A DNA stretch of 28,563 nucleotides from the NCBI GenBank assembly GCA_001599935.1, contig BCIJ01000009.1, positions 7,033 to 35,595 on the forward strand, written 5' to 3'. The DNA is from Holtermannia corniformis. Its lineage: Eukaryota > Basidiomycota > Tremellomycetes > Holtermanniales. The position numbers and the translations under genes were made by a program. Within the stretch, counting starts at the first letter, position 1. Each line of letters begins with the position of its first letter. Positions 10,472-20,655 of this stretch are shown here, piece after piece. The notes under the pieces were generated by a model, which did not search any database, was not told the DNA's origin, and saw only the letters and a list, made by a program, of their open reading frames with translations.

Positions 10472-10766
10472 ATGCCCCCCAAACCCACGCCGCGTCCCAA
10501 ACCGACGGTGAATCCTCTGGGGCTGCAGCTCTCTACTCACCACAAAGGTCAGTCTCCCTCTCCAACAACTACCAAGACCTCACACCACCACGACATAGAC
10601 TCACACTCCCACACAGGATCAACTCAACTTGTATCCGTCCCGTTCCATCCCTACCCCGTCCCTAAAAGCACCCAGGTCGGTTCGAGCGAAAAAAGTCCGT
10701 CTGCAACCCTGGCTGACGATCGCTTTCGGCCGGTAGCTCTCGAGGCGTGCAAGTGTTTCAACCTAG
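10472..10766 (+). CDS. Tiny three-exon ORF (54 aa) or spliced uORF of ATP-citrate lyase
   Basis: ATG 10472 opens MPPKPTPRPKPT. Two well-formed introns (10548-10616, GTCAGT to CACAG; and 10676-10736, with a GGCTGAC branch-like site and TAG acceptor) join three exons in phase to a TAG at 10764-10766. The result is a 54-residue basic, Pro-rich peptide including VPFHPYPVPKSTQ. It ends 31 nt before the ATP-citrate lyase start. It has no family similarity I recognise. It may be a genuine small gene, but an upstream ORF in the 5' leader of the lyase transcript fits the spacing at least as well. If the second intron is retained the frame runs past the lyase ATG instead. Confidence 0.35.
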
Positions 10767-10797
10767 ACGATAGAGAAGTGAAAGAAGAGTCCCCATC

Positions 10798-13700
10798 ATG
10801 TCTGCTAAGCGTGAGTCGCGCGTTGGATGGCGATGGTACAGCAGGGACGTGCTGTCGCACAGACCCTCAGGGCAGCTGGGTTACCTCACTCCACTGCCGT
10901 CGCTGTATGGCAGCAGCAGGTTTTGGAAATGAGCTTTGCTCTCTGCTGTCGCTTTACCCACGCCCACGCCATCAGCATTAGCACAGGCACCAGCTGACAT
11001 TGCTCCCAGCGATCCGCGAATACGACGCCAAGCAGCTGCTCTCGTACTGGCTCCCGCGCTCGCCAGTCCCCATCCCCACGAAGGCAGACTCGACTGTCGC
11101 TCCCGTCCGTGTCGCTCAAGTCGAGTGGTGAGTGGCCTCGGTTATGTCGTGTTGTGACTGTGGAATGGGATGACCGCAAACGGGAGGATGCCGTGCAGAG
11201 CTCTCGCTTCTGCGAGTGAGCTGCGAAGACGCAGCGAGCTTGCATGACTATCGACTGCCGCTACAGCCATCACCTCACATCCGAACTTGGGGGAAGCATA
11301 CACAGCATTGTCCGGACCTCGCTGCTGCGCTACAGTTCCATGGCCGTGTGCTGCATCGAATTCATACATTGCATCATATACCAAGCAACCGCACCACACC
11401 ATTAGCTTGGTATGGGTCATTCTCTTCGTTCCCGCCTACTTCGTCCTTCGCGACTAATTGGCAGCTGCGGCTGCTGATTCAGTCCTGAAATGAAGCAGTC
11501 CGTGCTGCGGTGTCAGTGAAGCTCCGATGCGATGCGCGGTGTCACGGTGGTTTCACGATTTGTCTATGCACAAGCCAGCTTGCATCTGTATACAATGAGT
11601 CGCGTTGTCACGCTGCAGTTCCCGAGTTGATTGCGCTGCACTCGATTCTGGATCACGTCATCACGCAACCATAAGCCCTGTGCTCATGTCTTCGCTTGCT
11701 GTCCAACAGCCCCTCGACCTCTACACACACACGAGCTGACACCTGTCAGGGATGCTTCAACCAAGAGCCTGAACCCACCCATCCAGCCCGGCCAGGGTCT
11801 TCCCAGCTGGGTGTTCACCGACAAGCTCGTCGGTAAGCCCGACCAGCTGATCAAGCGCCGTGGAAAGGCCGGCCTGCTCTGCCTCAACAAGGAGTGGGAA
11901 GAGACTGGCAAGTGGATTGCCGAGCGCGCGGGCAAGCCCGTGCAGGTTGAGAAGACGACCGGCACGCTCTCGACATTCATCATCGAGCCCTTCCTTCCCC
12001 ACCCGGCTGACACCGAGTACTACGTCTGCATCAACTCTGCGCGTGAGGGTGACTGGATCCTGTTCACGCATGAGGGCGGTGTCGATGTCGGAGACGTTGA
12101 CGCCAAGGCGCTCAAGCTCTTGATCCCCGTCAACGGCTCGTTCCCATCGCGCGAAGAGCTCATCTCGACCTTGCTCCCGCACGTCAAGGCCGCCAAGCAG
12201 GACACGCTCGCCGACTTTTTGATCCGCCTCTACGCCGTCTACGTCGACCTCCACTTTGCCTACCTCGAGATCAACCCGCTCATCTGCCTCGACGCCGTCG
12301 ACGGCAAGCCGGCCGAGATCTACTACCTCGACATGGCCGCCAAGCTCGACCAAACAGCCGACTTCCTCTGCGGGCCAAAGTGGGCGATCGCGCGTGACAT
12401 CTCGACCCCGAACGCGACCGGTGCCGTCATCAAGGCCGACCGTGGACCACCCATGGTGTGGCCCGCTCCTTTCGGGCGTGACTTGACCAAGGAGGAGGCC
12501 TACATCCAAAAGCTCGATGGCTCAACCGGTGCCTCGCTCAAGCTCACCGTGCTCAACCAGGAGGGTCGCGTCTGGACAATGGTCGCCGGTGGTGGTGCTT
12601 CCGTCGTCTACTCGGACGCGATCGCCGCCGCTGGCTTTGCTCACGAGCTCGCCAACTACGGCGAGTACTCGGGTGCGCCCACCGAGGGCCAGACCTACGA
12701 GTACGCCAAGACGATTGGTCAGTGCTTAGTGTCCTCTGGCAGTGATCAGAAACTGACGCCTCGCAGTCGACTTGATCACTCGTGGCAACCCCCACCCCGA
12801 GGGCAAGATCCTCATCATTGGTGGTGGTATTGCCAACTTCACCAACGTCGCCGCTACCTTCAAGGGTATCATCCGCGCTCTCAAGGAGTACAAGGAGTCC
12901 CTGATCCGCCACTCGGTCAAGATCTTCGTCCGCCGCGGTGGTCCAAACTACCAAGAGGGTCTCAAGGCCATGCGCCTCCTCGGCGAGTCGCTCGGCGTCG
13001 AGATCCAGGTCTTTGGCCCCGAGACCCACATCACCGACATTGTCCCTCTCGCTCTTGGCCTCGCCAAGCCTCAGCACACTGCTGGTGCCGCGCCTGTCCC
13101 GACCGATGCCTACGAGGCTGCCGCTCTTGCGTCTGGAGCTACTACCCCCGAGGCTAGCGAACACGGTATCGGCTCAATCAAGGCCGACGGTCAGCGTGAG
13201 CAACCCCAGGACCACATTGTCTCGTTCCAGAAGAACGTTGCCAGCGGCCGCCCCTCGTACCGGCCCTTCGATGAGAACACGCGCTCGCTCGTGTTCGGTC
13301 TCCAGCCCCGTGCTATCCAGGGCATGCTCGACTTTGACTTCTCGTGTGGTCGCAAGACCCCGTCGGTCGCGGCCATGATCTACCCCTTTGGCGGCCACCA
13401 CATCCAAAAGTTCTACTGGGGTACCAAGGAGACCCTCCTCCCCGTTTACACCTCGGTCGAGGAGGCGATCAAGAAGCACGAGGACGCCGACGTCGTCGTC
13501 AACTTCTCGTCGAGCCGCTCAGTCTACGCTTCGACCCTCGACATCCTTCGCTTCCCTCAGATCAAGGCCATCGCCCTCATCGCCGAGGGTGTGCCAGAGC
13601 GTCACGCTCGCGAGCTCCTCCACCTCGCCGAGCAGAAGAAGGTTCTCATCATCGGCCCTGCGACCGTCGGTGGCATCAAGCCCGGTTGCTTCCGTATCGG

Positions 13701-15199
13701 TAACTCGGGTGGTATGATGGACAACATCATCTCGTCCAAGCTCTACCGTGCTGGTTCGGTCGGTTACGTCTCCAAGTCTGGTGGCATGTCCAACGAGCTC
13801 AACAACATCCTCTCGTTCACGACCAACGGTACCTACGAGGGTATCGCCATCGGCGGTGACCGCTACCCCGGCACCTCGTTCATTGACCACTTGCTCCGCT
13901 ACGAGGCCGACCCGGCCTGCAAGATGCTCGTCCTCCTCGGTGAGGTCGGTGGGATCGAGGAGTACCGCGTCATCGATGCCGTCAAGCAGGGCATCATCAA
14001 GAAGCCCATTGTCGCCTGGGCTATCGGTACCTGCGCCAAGATGTTCACGACCGACGTTCAGTTCGGTCACGCCGGCTCCATGGCCAACTCGGACCTCGAG
14101 ACCGCCGACGCCAAGAACCGCGCCATGAAGGCCGCTGGCTTTGTCGTTCCCGACACTTTCGAGCAGCTCCCCGAGGCGCTCAAGTCGACGTACGACAAGC
14201 TCGTCAAGCAGGGCGTGATCACTCTTCAGGCTGAGCGTGAGCCCCCTCAGATCCCCATGGACTACAAGTGGGCCCAGGAGCTCGGCATGATCCGTAAGCC
14301 GGCTGCCTTCATCTCGACCATCTCGGACGAGCGTGGTCAGGAGCTCTTGTACGCCGGTATGCGCATCTCCGACGTCTTCAAGGAGGAGATCGGTATCGGT
14401 GGTGTCGTCTCGCTCCTCTGGTTCAAGCGTCGCCTCCCGGCCTATGCCTGCAAGTTCATCGAGATGGTGCTCCAGCTCACCGCCGACCACGGACCGGCCG
14501 TCTCGGGTGCCATGAACGCCATCATCACCGCGCGTGCTGGCAAGGACTTGATCTCGTCGCTCTGCGCTGGTCTCTTGACCATCGGTGACCGCTTCGGTGG
14601 TGCTCTCGACGGTGCCGCTCAGGAGTTCTCAAAGGCGCTCAAGTCGGGCAAGAGCCCGCGTGAATTCGTCGACTCGATGCGCAAGGCTAACAAGCTTATC
14701 CCTGGTATCGGTCACAAGATCAAGAGCAAGCGCAACCCCGACTTGCGCGTCACCCTTGTTGTCGACTATGTCAAGAAGAACTTCCCGTCGACCCCGACGC
14801 TCGACTACGCTCTTGCCGTCGAGGACGTCACCTCGGCCAAGAAGGACACTTTGATCCTTAACGTTGACGGTGCCATTGCCGTCTCGTTCGTTGATCTGCT
14901 CGCCAACACCGGCGCGTTCACTGAGGAGGAGGCCGCCGACTACCTCAAGGCCGGTGCTCTCAACGGTCTCTTCGTCTGCGGCCGTTCGTTCGGCTTTGTC
15001 GGTCACTACCTTGGTCAGTCTTGTCATGATCGACCGGTAACTCTTGCTGACCCCTGCACAGACCAGAAGCTGCTCAAGCAGCCCCTGTACCGTCACCCCG
15101 CGGACGACATCTTCATCGAGTACGTCTGATTGCAACCTCGTGCTCTGTCAACTGACACTCCGCAGCATGAAGGACCGCGTGATCGTCAACCCCAAGTGA
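10798..15199 (+). CDS. ATP-citrate lyase, fused single-chain form
   Basis: The enzyme cleaves citrate with CoA and ATP to cytosolic acetyl-CoA plus oxaloacetate, feeding fatty-acid and sterol synthesis. Six exons total 3438 nt (1145 residues): 10798-10810, 11010-11127, 11750-12717, 12767-15013, 15062-15119 and 15166-15199. The N-terminal half is the ATP-grasp/citrate part: [49 protein letters not shown] variable linker follows around [10 protein letters not shown]. The CoA-ligase part has [20 protein letters not shown] and [12 protein letters not shown]. His801, in FGHAGSMAN, is the expected phosphohistidine. The C-terminal citrate-synthase-like domain shows [34 protein letters not shown] and [18 protein letters not shown] single fused chain suits Basidiomycota, since Ascomycota usually split it. 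The first coding exon is 13 nt and intron 2 is 622 nt. The last intron (15120-15165, GTACGT) yields C-terminus [10 protein letters not shown]; retaining it stops the protein two codons later, after TAC GTC. Confidence 0.99.
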
Positions 15200-15351
15200 A
15201 TGTGCATATCATAGTGAAGCCGTGTCCGTTATAGAGTTCGTTCGTTTATCCCGTCTGATGTTTGGGAATACACTTGTACATGTTCCGATGGATCAGTGCA
15301 TCGTCTCGTATTCACCAGCTTGGCGTACATGTCGCCGCCAATCCAGCGTCT

Positions 15352-15672
15352 CTAGGCCCCGCGCCATTCGACCGCTCGAGTGCTCTTCGTGAGCTTGATT
15401 GAAGACGCAGCAGACACGCCGCCGCTAGTCAAAGTCTGCGTGTCAGACCTGCGTGTCGTGGTGGTGGATGCGTCGTATGCAGTGGTACCCGTTGCGCCAC
15501 AGGTCTTGCAATATACAGTATAGTGTGGGTGCCATGGCCCCGATCCATCATTGCGACCGCCGTCGGTGACGGTGAGTTGCCGGAGCACCACCGTCTCTTG
15601 CTCTTGGCAGTCAGCGGAGTGAGTGATCGCCTCGTCGAAGAGATCGTGCAGCGTACACTCTGACATGGACAT
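15352..15672 (-). CDS. Small hypothetical ORF with a CKTCG motif
   Basis: This is a 106-codon uninterrupted frame starting MSMSECTLHDLFDEA and containing VYCKTCG, a single CxxC that could be half of a zinc site, followed by a Thr/Ser-rich tail. It lies between the ATP-citrate lyase stop and the Nudix gene and opposes the lyase. No family is recognised and no intron is evident, which is unusual in this window. It could be a real short gene, an exon of a longer one, or chance. Confidence 0.33.
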   Translation of the reverse strand: MSMSECTLHDLFDEAITHSADCQEQETVVLRQLTVTDGGRNDGSGPWHPHYTVYCKTCGATGTTAYDASTTTTRRSDTQTLTSGGVSAASSIKLTKSTRAVEWRGA

Positions 15673-15863
15673 TAAAGAGCTGCCTGGTACTCTGCGAGGT
15701 CTAAGTAGCTTCCTGCCATCCGCCGACGGAACGCGGACTGATACTCCCTTGATTTATCCAGAGTGATGATGGACGCTGCCTTTGCTTCTGCATCACCAGT
15801 GTCACTTTATTAGAGTGGTAGAGCTCAAGGGAACGCGCTGCAAAGTCAATCAGACTATGCATG

Positions 15864-17268
15864 CTACGAAAGGAGGTTCACCTTACAATGTCTAGGTATA
15901 TTGCATCCGGCTATCCAGGCAGTGTCGTCGGCCGCGTCGTCTTCGGCGACCTTTGATACTCGCTTGACAATGTTCGGGATGGCGATGGAGAAGGGTTCCT
16001 GCCCCGGCGCGTAACGGGCAAAGGGCGGCTCGCGGCCGAAAGCCAAGCGCGCTACGTCTATCAAGCTGATAGAGATTCAGAGATGGAAAGCATCCCACGC
16101 CTTTCTTCACTCACACATCTGCGGTCAGACCTTTGATCGGCGAATGAGTTGTTCGAAAGCGCTAGATGAATGAGTTCTTGCCCAGTCACCCGAGTGCTTA
16201 CATGCATCCGATAGTTGCCTGTGGATTGCTGCAAGATATCAGTATGCCGATGTGCACCCTGAAAAGTGACTGACCTCTGTCCGATCTTGCATAGACTACA
16301 ACAATGGTGAGCTAGGCGCCACGTATACCCTACACACATACGTGATGATCCTCGTCAAACGGCCACCACTCGGTCCCTTTTTCCACGAGCGGCAGGGGAT
16401 CCCGCAAGCTATCATCAGGCATTCGCTCGTCAAGCATGGCAAGCAACGGGTGAGTGAAGATGTGTTCGACTTCGTCGGGGTTGGCGGTCAAAGAGGATAG
16501 CAGCGCAGTATCCGAGACGAACACTACGACGGCTAATGTAGCGCTTGAGTCGAGTGTCTGAATCACACCCGATACACTGTATACTCACGAACGACGACAA
16601 TATGGGCGACAGTAGCGTGATTGGGCAGCACGGTAGCGACAGGATCCAGGGTGGTAATGAAATGAATGTGTGGATGATGAAAGGGTAGCCCCACTTCTTC
16701 GAATGCTTCACGTCGCTGTGTGAATGCTTAGCAAACTTGATCACCTCCTCGCATTTTGTCTCACGTACTGCCGTGAACACAACATCTTGGTCCGTATCAT
16801 CGCATTTGCCACCCGGCAGCGCCTTCGAAAGGCAGGTCAGGCCATGCTACATTTGCCTTGCTGGCACTTACCGTCACAGAGGGATGTCGCCTGGGCTCAC
16901 TCGTCAGCCCATAAGCACGCATGCACGGTTATGTTTACCGCAGATTCTTCGAGCGCGTTGTAAGCAGTACAGACAGCCTGCGACTGCCAGGCAGCTGAAA
17001 GACAGCAACCAGCACGGCAGCTTTGCGGACGGATCCCGTACTATAGGCGTCAGTGACATGAGTCATACATCACGATTCAAAGCTCACTCTGGTACTGGCG
17101 AATGCTTATGTTTTGCCAGGTTTTGTATACATGTTCGACACTCGTCCGACAGTCCGTGCAGGTGCTTGTAGTACTGGGATGGCCCCGCCTGATGATATAC
17201 GTCAGTACTGAGCTACCTGATATACAGTACTGGCTCACCTCTGCAGCTGAACGTGCTGTAGATGACAT
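15864..17268 (-). CDS. NUDT7/PCD1-type Nudix hydrolase (CoA pyrophosphatase family)
   Basis: This family hydrolyses CoA and acyl-CoA to phosphopantetheine derivatives and 3',5'-ADP, often in peroxisomes. Eleven exons total 921 nt (306 residues). The family signature is nearly complete: VRKAAVLVAVF (first strand), LLTTRSKNLRRHPS, then PGGKCDDTDQD and TARREAFEEVGL, the Nudix box whose REAFEEVG glutamates bind metal. The DxTDxD spacing matches NUDT7-type boxes. Downstream are PVVVFVSD, ANPDEVEHIFTHPLLAMLDE, YRMHRF and GLTADVLIDVARLAF, as expected for the C-terminal half of this family. All ten introns are 40-56 nt. Exon joins were fixed by phase and motif; for example CTGCG|GCGACAT yields NLRRHPSV. 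The C-terminus reads NIPRHCKVNLLS. There is no SKL-type peroxisomal signal, although a GTAAG at the end could allow another terminal exon. The unusual N-terminal CRTCIQNL segment is not conserved to my knowledge. Only 123 bp separate its start from the transcription-factor stop upstream. Confidence 0.95.
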
Positions 17269-17391
17269 TGCAAACGACTAGGTAGCTGTACAGAAGGCAA
17301 AGTGGACCGAGGACAAACGGGCCGCGAGTCAACATTTAAGTGATGACGTGAAGGCTTTTGTCGGAGAAGGCCGTGCGTTGCAGCTACATAT

Positions 17392-20300
17392 CTATCCTAC
17401 AGAGTACGCCTCTACGACCGCATGGCCGAGCTGCTCGCCATCGAGACCTTCCTCATACGACATGGAGATGAGTACGCGCATTGCTGAAGCGGAAGAACGC
17501 CTGCAAGCCGGCATGTCAGCGTGGTCTGCCATCGCGATGCGGTGTACTGACGCCAGGTGCATTGTGCTGCCAATGCGCTCCATCTCGTTGATGAGCACCA
17601 GGGCGTCTTCTTCCACAGCCGCAGCATCTTGAGATGATATTCAGCACGCAAACCAGATCGTAGCCAGCATGACTGACCGTCCACGTCGCCCAGCGATTTC
17701 AAGCGTTGGATCTCCTTGACGAGGATCTTGCAGATGATGCTCCATACAAGCACCAGGAAGGCGTCGACATCTCCAGTAGCCTAAGACCATGAGTACCATA
17801 CCAGCGTGGTGTGACTCGTTGACGTACCATGGGCTCAAGGTCGCGGATCAGCTCAACGGATCGTCTCGCAGGCACGAGCGCTTCGTCATTCGGCGATGTG
17901 AAACAGTTGACGTCGTATAGATACATTTCGACAGCGTTGAGAATGTGGTGCTGAGCAGTGTCAGTGTGCTGTGGGTCGGTCCACCGTGGCACGCACCACT
18001 AGTATCGTATGTGGTGTGATTGGCGGTCGCGGTAATCCCAACAGTGCCGCTTCTCGATACCGCATAACAGGCTGTTGTCCGTCGTCTCCCATGCTTTCAA
18101 CGTGCCGGCGCAACCCTGCCAGAATCTCTCGGTAAGCTAGCGGGTTGCGGACCCGAGGAGTTGGCAGAGTCGCATATTCAACTTCAACTTCGGGATCGAT
18201 GAAGGCAAGCTTGGAAGCGCGTTCGAGAAGCGCGAGACTCTTGCACCACCGAATGCTGACGGAATGTGAGTTTCATGACGTGGCTAAACCATTTGCTAGG
18301 AACTTACTATGGAGAGTCTGGAGGCCGTGGCCCGGCCCTATGAGTCCTGTACAAGGACGACAAGGTGACATCGTCGTCCTTTGTCACCAGTCGCTGCATG
18401 GTGTCAGACCAAGCCTTTGACGAAGACATCTATACACACCAACTCATACTCCTCAAGCGGCCGTGGGAACGGCGTCGTAATGTCACTGTCGGCAATAGCT
18501 ACCGGGAACCCAGTTGCCAATGATCCGCATCGATCGATGGCAAAGGCACACCAGCTAGACAACATATCAGGTGCCATCGGCAGTGGTGCTGAGCGACTCA
18601 CAAGGTATGTATCCGCTCGCCAATGTCAAGATCGTCCGTTGGTGGTTCAAGAACAAAGTGGGTGTTGCGCAAAAAAGGATTCGAAGGGTGTGCTGAAGTA
18701 TCCACAAAAACTGATGATGGAATCTGGTGGATCCCACTTGAGATGACCAGGCTATGCGAACTGTTAGCGAGTTACCCTTCACTGAACCGTCACGAACCGC
18801 ATGGTCTTGCCGCTCATCACAAAGCCCTGTCGACTGTCAGCAAGCCTTACGGTGAAGTATGGGGCACTGACCTCATGATGTCGCCCGCACGAGTAGCTAT
18901 ACGCAGATAACAAGGTAGCCGCACGGATCGCATCGAGTATCCGATCGCCATGAGCACTGGAAACGTCCAGATGATGACAGGCCTTTTCGTAAAAGTGCTG
19001 CTCGTACGAAGACATGTTGGGGCTGTGCGACATCCGGGCTGCCCATAGATACTGCAGTGCATCAGTTGCCGGGCGTGATCTTGCTTGACCAGGACGAACA
19101 ATGGCGTTCAGCAGTGCCGGGCTTGGGCGTGAGCTGTTCGGCAGCGTCAGCCGCGTCATGAATCGCGGTAGGCTCATATCGAAGAAGATGCGGTAGTGGC
19201 TGAGATAGCAGGAGATCCTGAAAGCTTCCTGTCAGCTTAGTTGTAGACCGAGGGCGTACTGACAGATGGTCTTTGAGAGTGTCGGGTAGCTCATCACGCT
19301 CCCACATTCCGGTCGAGACGTGAGCGTTCGGTGGTGTCGCTGCAGAGTCCGGTGTAGATGCCGCGGCAGTTGCAGTGCCCGCGCTATGGCGGCTCCCTCG
19401 GCGGCCTGACGTTCCCAGGATTGAGCCGACGGAGTTGGCCACTTTGCGGCCAAAGAGGAACTCGCCGAGCCTGCCTGCAGCCCCGCTATCTGCCGAGTCC
19501 TTGCTATAGCGCAGGTGCTGATACGAGGGGTACATCGGGCCGCCATCGCTGATGGACTCTGGTGTCGTTGGTGGGAATAGTGACGCTTCTGGCTGAGTGT
19601 TCGGGTTCAGTAGCTGATGAATGGACCGAGAGCGATCGCTGGAGTGAAATACGTCGGGGCTATGAAGTCCGGGTTCACCGAGCCGACTGGAGTTGCCTGG
19701 CAAAACGGCGTTGGAATCGTTTCCAGGCATCGGCGGCCATGACTGGTAGGCCGCTGGGTGATGCGACTCCTGCCCAGCCGTTGTGGATGCACTTGGCGGC
19801 GGTGGTCTGGAAGTATAGGGATACGGCAGGTTGACCGCAGGCGGTGTCTGCGAATCGGTCACCGCAGGCGACAGAGGAGCACTTGGTTGAGGTTGAAGCG
19901 GTACCACCCGTGGTTGCTGTAATGGTGCTGAATTGAGCGAGCTCGACCCACTTGCGTTGCGACTGCTGTTGATGATGGCTGAGAGTTCGGCTTCGACAGT
20001 GTCAACCGCAGGTCCAGCCTCGTCCAAAGTATAGCTCACCAACTTTTGCCTCGAGCATCTGAATCTTGCCGCGCTTGCCTTGATCATAAACGCATTCTTG
20101 TCCAAGCTTAATACAGTGGTAGCACGATGGCTTTTCCGCCGAACACCGCTGAGCTGATCAGCCGCCTCGCCCTCCGAGGCCTGTCGGTCTCACCAGCTTT
20201 CGGCGGCGACAGAACGCACACGCAGAGCCCCTCTTGAGAGCTGTCGAGGCTGCAAGATCAGAGCTGGCCTACGATCGTCACTGTGACTGAACTCACCCTT

Positions 20301-20435
20301 GGGAGCTTTCCCGCTGGACGGCGTCACCCCCTCGGGATTGCCCATGCTGCCGCGAGGACTGGTAGAATGCTCTACGACTCCACCCTCGTCGCTCATGATG
20401 TCCTCGTCGTCGCTCGCTGTTCTTGTCGCCGGCAT
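17392..20435 (-). CDS. Zn2Cys6 transcription factor with fungal-specific regulatory domain
   Basis: A fungal DNA-binding regulator of roughly 780-790 residues, in about 15 exons. After an acidic/Ser N-terminus, exons 2-3 join to ACAFCRRRKLRCSAEKPSC and then YHCIKLGQEC, a perfect CX2CX6C-X6-CX2CX6C binuclear zinc cluster. A linker (GKRGKIQMLEAKV) follows, then a long Pro/Ser/Gln-rich region with LPYPYTSRPPPP. The second half matches the fungal transcription-factor middle-homology domain: CYLSHYRIFFDMSLPRFMTR, YEQHFYEKACHHL, a stretch ending RFVTVHGIHQIP, RIHTLFWCAFAIDRCGSLAT, FPVAIADSDITTPFPRPLEE and YIRWCKSLALLERASKLAF. The zinc cluster is split by intron: KL|RC fixes that junction, since other acceptors break the Cys spacing. 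Target genes are unknown. The SNG1-like gene lies just upstream on the same strand, 220 bp away. Confidence 0.93.
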
Positions 20436-20655
20436 CGAAGTGCGACAGTCGAGTTCAAACTGAACGTCTGGTCACCAATCTCCGGTTCGGGTTCCTCAAT
20501 CATGACGAGCCGCACAAAGTGGCACATGGCGGCACTTTATCAAGCGACGGATCCGTCCACGAGCGGTAGTGTGCTTCCGCAGTGCCCGTACAATTGCGAT
20601 GCATACTATACGAGCCAGTCTCCCTGCTTGACACTGTTTGCTACCAGACCAGCCA

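Noticed and set aside
12726..13164. Long minus-strand open frames opposite ATP-citrate lyase
   Set aside because: They are shadows of strongly codon-biased coding sequence on the plus strand and have no family similarity.
13519..14490. 323-codon minus-strand frame
   Set aside because: It lies wholly antisense to exon 4 of ATP-citrate lyase. The Asp/Glu/Val/Leu-rich translation is what the complement of C-ending codons produces.
18779..19177. Independent 132-aa gene on the minus strand
   Set aside because: It is three exons of the Zn2Cys6 factor read through two introns; the flanking motifs join in phase.
20190..20435. Independent small acidic protein
   Set aside because: It is the first exon of the Zn2Cys6 factor read through into intron 1 and beyond. 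Splicing links it directly to the zinc cluster.
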